Positions 53,313 to 63,576 of a stretch of DNA of 64,000 nt are shown here, piece by piece. The stretch's first letter is position 1; each line of letters starts with the position of its first letter. This stretch comes from Polyangiaceae bacterium (GTDB taxonomy: Bacteria > Myxococcota_A > Polyangia > Polyangiales > Polyangiaceae): assembly GCA_013361525.1 (NCBI GenBank), contig JABFXY010000016.1:62001-126000 (forward strand), written 5' to 3'. A program made the translations under genes and the position numbers. Below the pieces are notes generated by a model that saw nothing but the letters and a program-made list of their open reading frames with translations, searched no databases and was not told the DNA's origin.

Positions 53313-54107
53313 ATGCGCTTTTTGATCATCCGCAAGGCCGACCCGAAGACCGAAGCCGCCGTTCTTCCCACGAGCGAAAAGCCCTCGACGATGGGGCTTC
53401 ACAACGCCGAGCTCGAGAAGGCTCGCGCTGCGGTGATGACCGAAGGTTTGAAGCCGAGCGCGTCCGGCGTGCGCGTCCTCTTCTCAGGAGGAAAGACGAA
53501 GGTCGTCGAAGGCCCGTTCACCGGAACGAATCAGCTCGTCGCCGGCTTCACCTTGATCGACGCCGCTTCGAAGGAAGAAGCCGTCGAGCTCGTGAAGCGA
53601 TGGCCCGGGATCGACAGCAGCGATCACGACGTCGAGATCGAGATTCGCGAGACGGGCTGTCCCGGCGGGGTCGAAGGCGTCGCACCCGAAGAGCCCGAGG
53701 TTGCTCGACCCGCATTGCCGGAAGGTCATCGACGTTACGTCGCCATTCTGAAGACGACGAACCACACCGAGACGGGCTATGTCGCCGACGACTCGGTCCT
53801 GTCGCGGATGTCGCAGACGAACGGCGACTCGATCAAAGCCGGCGTGATGCTCGCCGGTGAAGGGCTCAAACCGAGCGCGCGCGGTGCCCGCGTGAAGTTT
53901 TCGAAGGGCCGCACCCTCGTGACCGACGGGCCGTTCGCCGAGGCGAAAGAGCTCGTCGCGGGGTTCTGGATGGTGCGAATGCCCTCGATCCAGGCCGCGG
54001 TCGAGTGGGTGAAGGCCTACCCCTTCCCCCTCGGTCCCGACAACGAGGGTGAGGTCGAGGTGCGCGAGCTCTACGAAGCGTCCGACACCGGCGCCCTCCC
54101 CGGCTGA
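53313..54107 (+). CDS. Double YciI/DGPF-domain protein
   Basis: 264 residues with two tandem YCII domains. The first (1-115) has MRFLIIRKADPKTEA, GLKPSASGVRVLFSG and VEGPFTGTNQLVAGFTLI, where DGPF is EGPF. The second (140-255) has RRYVAILKTTNHTE, MLAGEGLKPSARGARVKFSKG and TDGPFAEAKELVAGFWMV, the standard form. The second half is closer to the single-domain protein at 46682. Function unknown; the gene directly precedes the ECF42-type sigma factor, the common arrangement. Confidence 0.87.
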   Translation: MRFLIIRKADPKTEAAVLPTSEKPSTMGLHNAELEKARAAVMTEGLKPSASGVRVLFSGGKTKVVEGPFTGTNQLVAGFTLIDAASKEEAVELVKRWPGIDSSDHDVEIEIRETGCPGGVEGVAPEEPEVARPALPEGHRRYVAILKTTNHTETGYVADDSVLSRMSQTNGDSIKAGVMLAGEGLKPSARGARVKFSKGRTLVTDGPFAEAKELVAGFWMVRMPSIQAAVEWVKAYPFPLGPDNEGEVEVRELYEASDTGALPG

Positions 54108-54122
54108 TTTCGCTCCACCGAT

Positions 54123-54149
54123 TGTCGATCCGGCGCCTCCTCGAGCGTC
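54123..54149 (+). promoter_or_regulatory. Putative autoregulated ECF42-type promoter
   Basis: TGTCGA at 54123-54128, a 17-nt spacer and CGTC at 54146-54149, about 95 bp before the sigma factor start. It shares TGTCGATCCG and the exact spacing with the site at 46594. This fits self-activation, which is usual for ECF sigma genes. Confidence 0.6.
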
Positions 54150-54173
54150 GACCGATCGAAGGAGCGAAATGCC

Positions 54174-54191
54174 ATGTCCCGCGTGAAGTAA
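54174..54191 (+). other. Five-codon leader frame with a strong ribosome site
   Basis: AAGGAG at 54159-54164 is followed by ATG TCC CGC GTG AAG TAA at 54174-54191, within the leader of the sigma factor gene. It encodes MSRVK, a plausible first few residues of a DGPF gene, so it may be a decayed gene start or a translated leader. Confidence 0.35.
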
Positions 54192-54243
54192 GAGGCCACC
54201 TCCGCGCTGGCCGCGCGCCGAGATCCGCGATTTAGTCCCCAGC

Positions 54244-55518
54244 GTGACGGCAACCGACACGCATCGCGCGATCGAAGCAATTTTCCGAATCGAGTCGCCG
54301 AAGCTCATCGCCGGGCTCACCCGCATGGTCCGTGACGTCGGACAGGCGGAAGAGCTCGCGCAGGATGCGCTCGTGACGGCGCTCGAGAAATGGCCGGAGT
54401 CGGGTGTGCCGGAGAACCCGGGCGCATGGCTCATGACCACGGCCAAGAACCGCGCCCTCGATCGAATTCGTCGTCACAAGCGGCTCGAACGCAAACGCGA
54501 CGAGCTCGGGCGCGAGGCGGAGGTGCAGCAGGAACGAGCCGCTCCCGATCTCGAGGCTGCCATGGATGACGACGTCGGCGACGACCTACTACGACTGGTG
54601 TTCATCTCGTGTCATCCGATCCTCTCCACCGAGGCGCGGGTAGCGCTCACCTTGCGCCTGTTGGGCGGATTGACGACGGAGGAGATCGCGCGCGCATTCC
54701 TCGTCCCGGAGCCGACGATCGCGCAGCGAATCGTGCGGGCGAAACGCACGCTCTCCGAGGCCAAGGTACCGTTCGAGGTGCCGCGCGGCACCGAGCTCGC
54801 GGGTCGCCTGTCGTCGGTGCTCGAGGTGATCTACCTCGTGTTCAACGAAGGCTACGCCGCCACCGCCGGAGACGACTGGGTGCGCCCGGAGCTTTGCGAA
54901 GACGCGCTTCGCCTGGGGCGCATCCTCGCGGAGCTGGTGCCGCGCGAGGCCGAGGTGCACGGGCTCGTGTCGCTGATGGAGATCCAAGCCTCGCGGTTGA
55001 AAGCGCGAGTCGGTCCGTCGGGCGAGCCCATCCTCCTGCTCGATCAGAACCGTGCGCGCTGGGATCAGCTCCTCATCCGTCGCGGGCTCGCGGCTCTGCG
55101 GCGCGCCGAGGCGCTCGGCGTCGCGCTCGGGCCGTACGTGCTCCAGGCAGCGATCGCCGCTTGCCACGCTCGCGCGAAGACCGCCGACGAAACGGATTGG
55201 AAGCGCATCGCGACACTGTACGAAGACCTCGTTCACCTCACGCAATCGCCCGTCGTGGAGCTGAACCGCGCGGTCGCCGTCTCGATGGCCTACGGGCCTG
55301 CTGAAGGTCTCGCGATCCTCGACGAGCTCGCAGCGCAAGGGGCGCTCACGGGCTACCACCTGCTCCCGAGCGTCCGCGGCGATCTGCTCTCGAAGCTCGG
55401 TCGATTCGACGACGCACGGAGCGAGATCGAGAGGGCCGCGTCGCTCACGCGCAACGAACGCGAACGCAAGCTGCTCCTCGAACGCGCACACGCCTTGAAA
55501 AATCGCGGGCGTGCGTAA
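54244..55518 (+). CDS. ECF sigma factor, ECF42-like, with long C-terminal helical extension
   Basis: 424 residues, GTG start. Region 2 ([39 protein letters not shown] ... [18 protein letters not shown]) and region 4 ([40 protein letters not shown]) are intact. The remaining 250 residues form the DUF6596/TPR-like extension characteristic of ECF42 ([56 protein letters not shown]). ECF42 factors lack an anti-sigma gene and usually control DGPF-protein genes; both kinds are present here. No anti-sigma gene is adjacent. Confidence 0.9.
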   Translation: MTATDTHRAIEAIFRIESPKLIAGLTRMVRDVGQAEELAQDALVTALEKWPESGVPENPGAWLMTTAKNRALDRIRRHKRLERKRDELGREAEVQQERAAPDLEAAMDDDVGDDLLRLVFISCHPILSTEARVALTLRLLGGLTTEEIARAFLVPEPTIAQRIVRAKRTLSEAKVPFEVPRGTELAGRLSSVLEVIYLVFNEGYAATAGDDWVRPELCEDALRLGRILAELVPREAEVHGLVSLMEIQASRLKARVGPSGEPILLLDQNRARWDQLLIRRGLAALRRAEALGVALGPYVLQAAIAACHARAKTADETDWKRIATLYEDLVHLTQSPVVELNRAVAVSMAYGPAEGLAILDELAAQGALTGYHLLPSVRGDLLSKLGRFDDARSEIERAASLTRNERERKLLLERAHALKNRGRA

Positions 55519-55532
55519 GGTACTCCCAAACC

Positions 55533-56464
<932 letters not shown>

Positions 56465-56468
<4 letters not shown>

Positions 56469-57226
56469 ACCGACACGCGATCCGCGCAATCTACATGTTC
56501 GAGATGGCGCGCACCTTCCGCACGCTGCTCCAGAGCATCTTGTCTCCGGTGATCTCGACGTCGCTCTACTTCGTCGTCTTCGGCTCGGCGATCGGCTCAC
56601 GCATGACGCAGATCGACGGCGTCGCATACGCCGCGTTCATCATCCCGGGCCTCACGATGTTGTCGCTCCTCACCGAGAGCATCTCGAACGCGTCGTTCGG
56701 CATCTACATGCCGCGCTTCGCGGGGACGATCTACGAGGTGCTCTCGGCGCCTATTTCGTGGGTCGAAATCGTCACCGGCTACGTCGGAGCGGCGGCCAGC
56801 AAATCGATCCTGCTCGGCTCGATCATCCTCATCACCGCGCGCCTCTTCGTCCCCTACGAGATCGCGCACCCCGTCTGGATGGTCGCGTTCCTCGTCCTCA
56901 CGTCGGTCACCTTCAGCCTGTTCGGCTTCATCATCGGCCTGTGGGCCGACGGCTTCGAGAAGCTGCAGCTCGTGCCGATGCTGATCGTCACGCCCCTCAC
57001 CTTCCTCGGCGGCAGCTTCTACAGCATCCGGATGCTCCCGCCGCTCTGGCAGAAGATCACGTTGGCGAACCCGGTCGTGTATCTCGTGAGCGGCTTTCGT
57101 TGGAGCTTCTTCGGCACCGCGGACGTGGGCGTGGAGCTCAGCCTCGGCATGACCAGCGCGTTCCTGATCGCTTGCCTGGTTGCCGTGCGGTGGCTCCTAA
57201 AGAGTGGATATCGCTTGAAGAGTTGA
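56465..57226 (+). CDS. ABC-2 type permease (YadH-like)
   Basis: 253 residues with six hydrophobic segments. It begins [44 protein letters not shown], the ABC-2 membrane entry, and contains [24 protein letters not shown] and [34 protein letters not shown], the conserved ABC-2 stretch. With the overlapping ATPase gene it forms a half-size exporter (probably dimeric). The substrate cannot be predicted. Confidence 0.92.
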
Positions 57227-57252
57227 GACACTTCGTCGCATCGGACGAGCCC

Positions 57253-57294
57253 TTGACGGATTAGATTATCGACATCATATGATCTCCATAATCT
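57253..57294 (+). promoter_or_regulatory. Sigma70-like promoter overlapped by a 32-bp TetR-type operator
   Basis: TTGACG (57253-57258) and TATGAT (57278-57283) with a 19-nt spacer. The region 57263-57294 is a dyad matching at 14 of 16 positions per half; the outer arms AGATTAT and ATAATCT and inner ATCATATGAT share the same centre (57278.5). It is markedly AT-rich against its surroundings and covers the -10, 17-48 bp before the thiolase start. A TetR gene lies immediately downstream of the thiolase. Confidence 0.7.
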
Positions 57295-57310
57295 CATCGG
57301 AGGTCGGCGT

Positions 57311-58546
<1,236 letters not shown>

Positions 58547-58559
58547 TCCAACAAGCACG

Positions 58560-59141
58560 ATGAACAAGAAAGAGGAGCGGCGGCAGAAGTCTCATGAAGC
58601 CATCATGGCTTCGGCCACCGCCCTCTTGCGCGAGCGCGGCATCAAGGCGAGCTCCGTCATCGACGTGATGAAAGGCGCCGGCCTCACGGTCGGCGGCTTT
58701 TATCGCCATTTCGAGTCGAAAGAGCACCTGTTCGAACACGCGATCCGAACGGGCGCGACCTGGACGAAGCTCCTCGAGTCGGCGCGCGGCGAGTCGGTGC
58801 GCGAGCGCGCGATGAGCATCGTTCGCCTGTACGTCTCGCGCGCGCATCGCGACACACCTGAAGAAGGGTGCATCCTTCCGAGCGCGGCCCCGGAAGCAGC
58901 ACGCGCTGGTGAGCCCTATCGCAGCGCGCTCGAGTCGGTCGTCGGCGACTTCGCGCGCCAATTCGGTGAAGTCCTCGGAAAAGGCCCCGAGCATCGGGAG
59001 CGCGCGCTCGGTCTGATCACGCTCATGGTCGGCGCGATGACGTTGTCGCGGGCGGTCGCCGGCACGCCGCTCAGCGACGACGTCCTTCGAGCCGCGAAGA
59101 AGCTCGCGGAGCAAGCGCTCGCGGACAAGGCTTACGACTAG
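58560..59141 (+). CDS. TetR/AcrR-family transcriptional regulator
   Basis: 193 residues. The N-terminal HTH is typical: [55 protein letters not shown] (residues 8-62). The C-terminal domain includes [17 protein letters not shown], the TetR_C_33-like (LmrA/YxaF type) ligand domain. It lies 13 nt after the thiolase gene and probably represses the promoter at 57253-57294 that drives both genes, giving negative feedback. Confidence 0.9.
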   Translation: MNKKEERRQKSHEAIMASATALLRERGIKASSVIDVMKGAGLTVGGFYRHFESKEHLFEHAIRTGATWTKLLESARGESVRERAMSIVRLYVSRAHRDTPEEGCILPSAAPEAARAGEPYRSALESVVGDFARQFGEVLGKGPEHRERALGLITLMVGAMTLSRAVAGTPLSDDVLRAAKKLAEQALADKAYD

Positions 59142-59143
59142 GC

Positions 59144-59243
59144 GCTGTCCCAAGTTTCGGCTCGGCGTTCTGCCCGGCCCGCGCTGACGCACGCAAGTGA
59201 AGGCCGGGCAGAACGCCGAGCCGAACGCCGAAGTCTGGACAGC
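59144..59243. mobile_element. 100-bp MITE-like inverted-repeat element
   Basis: The termini are GCTGTCC (59144-59150) and GGACAGC (59237-59243). Internally a 21-bp arm at 59159-59179 (GGCTCGGCGTTCTGCCC...) is perfectly repeated in inverted orientation at 59202-59222 around a 22-nt loop; the right arm has an extra CGGCGT relative to the left. No gene is inside. The layout is that of a miniature inverted-repeat transposable element or a very long intergenic hairpin; it follows the TetR stop by 2 bp. No clear target duplication. Confidence 0.55.
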
Positions 59244-59261
59244 CCTTCATTTTTCACGTGG

Positions 59262-59276
59262 CCGCCCTTCGGGCGG
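59262..59276. terminator. UUCG-type hairpin
   Basis: CCGCCC-TTC-GGGCGG, which can close as a C(UUCG)G tetraloop on a 5-6 bp stem. It lies between the inverted-repeat element and the next lipoprotein gene and could end the thiolase-TetR transcript; the T-run (TTTTT at 59250) precedes rather than follows it. Confidence 0.4.
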
Positions 59277-59356
59277 ACCAGGCTCGACCGGGTAGAATCG
59301 CGGCCGGCGCGCGTAGCACGGCAGCGAATTAGCCACCCGAACGATTCGAGGTCCCG

Positions 59357-60031
59357 ATGAACCCGCGAGCCTTGCTCCTTCCTGCGTCGGTCGTGTTCGG
59401 TCTTTCGCTGTTTGGATGCGGCTCGAAGGAAGCCGGCGCTTCCGGATCGGCGTCCGCGAGCGCCGAAGCCTCGAAGCCAGCGAAGGCGTCGGCCGCCGCG
59501 AGCGCGAGCGCGCCGCCGGTCGAGGAGAAACCTGCGGATCCGCCGACGCTCGCGGCGATCAAGGCAGGCTCTTGGAAGGATCCCGGCGGCGGACCGGACA
59601 TCAAGCTCGCCGATACCGCGCTCGACAAGTGTTACGGCTTCAAGGGCTATTCGATGAAGCTGCCGGAGGGCACGAAGCTCGAGACGCTCGTGGGCGCGCG
59701 TGCGTGCGCAGCCTCGATGCCCGGCGCCAAAAACGGCGAATACCGCCTGATCGTCCTGACCGACGAGGTGAAGGTCGACTTCGGCAAGAAGGCGGACATC
59801 GACAACATCAAGTCGAAGCCCTTCGATGACCCCGACGCCTTCCTCTACGAGGTCGAGAACAAGAAAGGCGAGAAGTACTACCGAGGCTGGTTCGAGAAGA
59901 AGCTCGGCAAGTGGACGGTGCGCTGCAATCCGCTCCTCGCGAAAGAGGGCCAGGTCCTCACCTTCGATCAAGAGCGAGCCGTGCTCGAGCTCTGCCGCAC
60001 GCTCACGTACGCGGAGCCGGCGAAGAAGTAA
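59357..60031 (+). CDS. Hypothetical lipoprotein with Ala/Ser linker
   Basis: 224 residues. Signal MNPRALLLPASVVFGLSLFGC with lipobox, then an Ala/Ser/Lys-rich linker to about residue 65. The C-terminal domain (DKCYGFKGYSMKLPEGTKLE, GEYRLIVLTDEVKVDFGKKADIDNIKSKPFDDPDAFLYEVENKKGEKYY, WTVRCNPLLAKE) is compact and has four cysteines. It is a recurrent type in myxobacteria with no assigned role. It ends 13 bp from the convergent AraC gene. Confidence 0.7.
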   Translation: MNPRALLLPASVVFGLSLFGCGSKEAGASGSASASAEASKPAKASAAASASAPPVEEKPADPPTLAAIKAGSWKDPGGGPDIKLADTALDKCYGFKGYSMKLPEGTKLETLVGARACAASMPGAKNGEYRLIVLTDEVKVDFGKKADIDNIKSKPFDDPDAFLYEVENKKGEKYYRGWFEKKLGKWTVRCNPLLAKEGQVLTFDQERAVLELCRTLTYAEPAKK

Positions 60032-60043
60032 TCGCGCGCGACC

Positions 60044-60847
60044 TCAAGCCCGCGCCCGCACGACCGATGCGGGCGTTACGCCGAGCACACGCCTCATGCA
60101 TCGAGCCATATGGCTTTGGTGCGAAAAACCGGCCTCGAGCGCGACCTGACTGGCCGGTAGCTCGCTCTCCACCAGCAGGCTGCGGGCGCGTTCGACCCGG
60201 CGTTGAATCACGTATTCGTGCGCTGCAACGCCCATGGACCGCTTGAACAACGTCTTGAAGTGCGACGCACTGACGCCGGCCACGCGTGCGAGGCGCAAGA
60301 GCGATAGATCGCGATCGACGTTCGCCTCGATGTATTCCGTCACGCGCTGGAGCTGCTCTCGCGCCAGGCCCGAGCGGGGGCGCTGAACACGTCGATAACG
60401 CGCGAGCAGATGCACCGCGAGCGCCATTCCTAGGCTCTCGCGGTAGAGCTGCCCGTTTTCGTTGTCGGCGCGCCGCTCCGCCTCGAGCGCCCAAGCGATG
60501 TGCTCGATCTGCGGATCCCTCACGTGATGGAGCGGCTCGATGCTGACATGATCCGGATCCATCCCCATATCCTGCGCCGCGATGCGCACCAGCGACGAAG
60601 GAAGACGAAGCACCACGGCGTGGGCCTCGTCGTCCTCGACCCATTCATCGCTCGTGCCCGCGGGCAAAAGGCTCACGTCGCCGCGCGCGCGAATCGAGCG
60701 AACGGTGTTGGCGTGACATGCGACGCGAACGGGCTCACCGGCGTGCACGTTGATGTAATGGTCGGACGAAGCCGCGTGACGTATGACCCCGGCGGGCGTC
60801 GCTCGAAGCTCCACGCTGATCGGAATTCGCAGCCGGTCGTCGCGCAT
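60044..60847 (-). CDS. AraC-family transcriptional regulator
   Basis: 267 residues from the ATG at 60847; a start 12 codons upstream (60883) is possible. The C-terminal double HTH is clear: EYIEANVDRDLSLLRLARVAGVSASHFKTLFKRSMGVAAHEYVIQRRVERARSLLVESELPASQVALEAGFSHQSHMARCMRRVLGVTP. The N-terminal 150 residues form the ligand-binding cupin-like part. It diverges across 140 bp from an NAD(P)-dependent oxidoreductase gene, its likely target. Confidence 0.87.
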   Translation of the reverse strand: MRDDRLRIPISVELRATPAGVIRHAASSDHYINVHAGEPVRVACHANTVRSIRARGDVSLLPAGTSDEWVEDDEAHAVVLRLPSSLVRIAAQDMGMDPDHVSIEPLHHVRDPQIEHIAWALEAERRADNENGQLYRESLGMALAVHLLARYRRVQRPRSGLAREQLQRVTEYIEANVDRDLSLLRLARVAGVSASHFKTLFKRSMGVAAHEYVIQRRVERARSLLVESELPASQVALEAGFSHQSHMARCMRRVLGVTPASVVRARA

Positions 60848-60987
60848 AGCGGGGGAGTATAGGCACCACCTCGCGCGCCGCACGTCCGAGGGCGCCGGGC
60901 AGCCGCTCGTGCTGCGGGATCGTCCGATCGTGCGCGCCCGTGGACATCGCGATTTGCATGCTCTCGACCACTTTTCAAGGAGGCGTC

Positions 60988-61911
60988 ATGAGCGAGAGCA
61001 GACACGCAGCAGAAAAACATCGTGCGCAGAACGAGACGCGAGAGCCGGTCACCGTCATCGGCCTAGGGCTGATGGGCAGCGCGCTCGCGCGAGCATTCCT
61101 CGAGGCAGGACATCCGACGACGGTGTGGAATCGATCTTCCAAGAAGGCGGATTCTCTCGTCACGCAGGGAGCCAAGCTCGCTTCGACGCCGAAAGAAGCG
61201 GTGAGTGGGAGCAGGCTCGTGGTCGTTTGCGTGTTCGACGACGACGCCGTCCGCGACGCGCTCGAGCCGCTTTCGAGCTCGCTCGCCGGCCGCACCATCG
61301 TGAACCTCACGTCGAGCACACCGAAGCAGGCGCGCGAGACGGCGGTGTGGATGACGGCTGCCGGCGCGGACTACGTCGACGGCGCGATCATGGCCGTGCC
61401 CCAGGGGATCGGCAGACCCGAATCGGTGATCTTCTATTCGGGGTCTCATCGCGCGTTCGAAGCGCACGAGCGCACGCTCGGTGTGCTCGGGACGAGCCAC
61501 TACTTCGGTGCGGACGCGGGCATGGCGGCGCTCTACGACTTCGCGTTGCTGGGCGTCATGTGGTCCGCGATCAGCGGGTTTCTCCATTCGGTTGCCCTGC
61601 TCGAGACGGAGAAGGTCAGCGCGACCTCGTTTTTGCCCATGGTCACACCGTGGCTCGGCACGATTGGGACGTTCCTTCCAGACATGGCGCGCGACATCGA
61701 CCGGCGCCATTACGAGACGGACGTATCGACGCTCGCCCTCAACGCGGCCGGCCTCGACATGCTCGTGAGCACGAGCCGAGAGCAGGGCATCGGCGTCGAC
61801 GTTCCCGCGCCGATCGCCGCGCTCTTTCGCCGGCGCGTCGCAGCGGGCCACGGCGGCGAGGGCATCGCGAGCTTGATCGAGTCAATCAGGCGGCCGGCGA
61901 GCGAACAGTAA
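60988..61911 (+). CDS. NAD(P)-binding beta-hydroxyacid dehydrogenase/imine reductase-like protein
   Basis: 307 residues from the ATG at 60988, which has AAGGAGG upstream. The Rossmann motif VTVIGLGLMGSALARAFLEAGHPTTVWNRS is that of 6-phosphogluconate-type beta-hydroxyacid dehydrogenases. In place of the usual catalytic Lys helix it has YDFALLGVMWSAISGFLHSVAL, as in imine reductases and related oxidoreductases. YVDGAIMAVPQGIGRPES also fits that group. Probably reduces a C=N or C=O bond using NADPH. Divergent AraC gene suggests induction. Confidence 0.85.
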   Translation: MSESRHAAEKHRAQNETREPVTVIGLGLMGSALARAFLEAGHPTTVWNRSSKKADSLVTQGAKLASTPKEAVSGSRLVVVCVFDDDAVRDALEPLSSSLAGRTIVNLTSSTPKQARETAVWMTAAGADYVDGAIMAVPQGIGRPESVIFYSGSHRAFEAHERTLGVLGTSHYFGADAGMAALYDFALLGVMWSAISGFLHSVALLETEKVSATSFLPMVTPWLGTIGTFLPDMARDIDRRHYETDVSTLALNAAGLDMLVSTSREQGIGVDVPAPIAALFRRRVAAGHGGEGIASLIESIRRPASEQ

Positions 61912-61957
61912 CCGCGAAGGCATTGCGCCGACGCCGGCGCGGACACTAGATCCGAGC

Positions 61958-62170
61958 ATGCCCCTCACACCCGAAGAAGCCCGCGCGGTCGCCGAGGGTG
62001 CGCGCTTCGCCGGTCTCGACGAGAGCCAGCACGGCTACGTCCGCGAGTATCTGCATCAGGATCCTGCCAACTGGCTGTTCTGCTGCGGGAGCGCGTGTGA
62101 CCCGTGTGTGCTGGCTATCGGTCGTGCGGTGGAGAAGGCGCGGGAGCTTCTGGGTCTGCCACGGTTTTGA
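61958..62170 (+). CDS. Small CCGSxCxxC protein (oxidoreductase-like motif)
   Basis: 70 residues. After a helical start ([28 protein letters not shown]) comes [30 protein letters not shown]. The block CCGSxCxxCV resembles the 'oxidoreductase-like' motif of PF09791 (OXLD1), a short Cys-rich segment of unknown biochemistry. The last 56 bp overlap the 3' end of ureG on the other strand. A real gene is likely given the conserved-looking motif, but its length makes this less certain. Confidence 0.6.
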   Translation: MPLTPEEARAVAEGARFAGLDESQHGYVREYLHQDPANWLFCCGSACDPCVLAIGRAVEKARELLGLPRF

Positions 62171-62906
62171 GCGCCTGCTGCCACGTGTGGAGGATGTGAT
62201 CGACGATCGACGCGACGCCCACGTCCTTCGTCACCTGCGCGAACACGAAGGGGCCGTCGTTGCGCATGCGCTTCGCGTCGCGCTCCATCACGGACAAGTC
62301 GGCTCCGACGAGCGGCGCGAGATCGGTCTTGTTGATGACGAGTAGATCGGACTGCGTGATGCCGGGGCCGCCTTTGCGCGGCACCTTGTCACCCCCGGCG
62401 ACGTCGATGACGTAGATCGTGTAGTCGACGAGCTCGCGGCTGTACTGGGCCGCGAGATTGTCGCCGCCGCTCTCGACGAAGAGAAGGTCGGGCGACAGCG
62501 TCCGCGCGAGGTCCTCGAGCGCGATCAGGTTGTGGCTGATGTCCTCGCGGATCGCGGCGTGTGGGCAGCCGCCCGTCTCGACGGCGCGAATGCGGCCGTC
62601 CTCGAGCGCGCGGTGTCGAATCAAAAACTCGGCGTCCTCTTTCGTGAAGATGTCGTTGGTCACGACCCCGAGCGAATATCGATCACGGAGCGCTCGACAC
62701 AGCGCAAGCAACAGCGCCGTCTTGCCACTACCCACCGGCCCGCCGATGCCGACCGTGAACGGACGCGCGCGATAGTCTCGATCGATCGGCGCATCCCTCT
62801 CGTGAAAAAAGCCTGGATGGGTCCAGGTCTCGTGCACGTGGTCGTGCGGGTGATGGTGTTCGCGATCGTGATCGTGTGGATGTCTGTGACCCATCGGACG
62901 AACCAT
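62115..62906 (-). CDS. ureG: Urease accessory GTPase UreG with His-rich N-terminus
   Basis: 263 residues from the ATG at 62906, which overlaps the ureF stop (TAATG). The first 35 residues hold 12 His ([19 protein letters not shown]). The GTPase follows: [19 protein letters not shown], the metal motif [32 protein letters not shown] and INKTDLA. UreG hydrolyses GTP to deliver nickel to apo-urease in a complex with UreF and UreH/D. The His tail could store or receive nickel, replacing UreE, which is not encoded between ureC and ureG. Confidence 0.93.
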   Translation of the reverse strand: MVRPMGHRHPHDHDREHHHPHDHVHETWTHPGFFHERDAPIDRDYRARPFTVGIGGPVGSGKTALLLALCRALRDRYSLGVVTNDIFTKEDAEFLIRHRALEDGRIRAVETGGCPHAAIREDISHNLIALEDLARTLSPDLLFVESGGDNLAAQYSRELVDYTIYVIDVAGGDKVPRKGGPGITQSDLLVINKTDLAPLVGADLSVMERDAKRMRNDGPFVFAQVTKDVGVASIVDHILHTWQQALKTVADPEAPAPSPPHDR

Positions 62907-63565
62907 TACGATTGAAAGAGGCGGCAATAGAGCCGATCGTGCGCTGCTTGGAGCAGATCGACGAGCGGCGCCGTCTGCGCGATTTCGGAAGGCGGAAGCC
63001 CGGCGCAAGCGAGCATGACACGGTCCAGCTCCCCTGCGCATTCCTGCTGAATTCGTTGCGCGTCGTGGGGCCCGACGAGACCGAGCCGAATCGCAGCCGC
63101 AACGACCCCACGCAGCGCCGAATAGAGGAAGATTCGCTGCGCGTCCTCGCGCGCGATATCGAGCGCGCGAAACGCGACACCCGACACCGGCGCGTGATGT
63201 CCTCGGAGCGCGCCGCTTCGGATGCGCTCCGAGAGCGCTGCGAGCACCGGCCGCCGAAAGACGCGATCACACGTCGCCGCGAACGCCAGGCCTTGGGTCC
63301 GACTCGCGCGATTGGCCACATGATTGGACAAGAACGCGTCGCAGAGCTCGTCGAGATCGCCGAGATGGTCCGGGGCGTCATGGGCAGCACCGACGAGCGG
63401 CAATGCACCGGTTCCTGTCTGCCACAACACGTCGCGAACGAAGCGTAGGACCTGATCGCGGCCGCGGACGACGCCGTGTTGCACGCACGACTCGAGCCCG
63501 GCCGAGTGAGCGAAGCCCCCGACGGGAAACGCGGAGTCCGCGAGCTGCAAGACGAGCCAATCCAT
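62906..63565 (-). CDS. ureF: Urease accessory protein UreF
   Basis: 219 residues. It begins [25 protein letters not shown], the UreF entry motif, and contains [18 protein letters not shown] and [41 protein letters not shown], both typical. UreF bridges UreG and UreH/D on the apo-urease and works as a fidelity gate for nickel insertion. It lies 11 nt after ureC and overlaps the ureG start. Confidence 0.92.
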   Translation of the reverse strand: MDWLVLQLADSAFPVGGFAHSAGLESCVQHGVVRGRDQVLRFVRDVLWQTGTGALPLVGAAHDAPDHLGDLDELCDAFLSNHVANRASRTQGLAFAATCDRVFRRPVLAALSERIRSGALRGHHAPVSGVAFRALDIAREDAQRIFLYSALRGVVAAAIRLGLVGPHDAQRIQQECAGELDRVMLACAGLPPSEIAQTAPLVDLLQAAHDRLYCRLFQS

Positions 63566-63576
63566 CGATTCGACCG

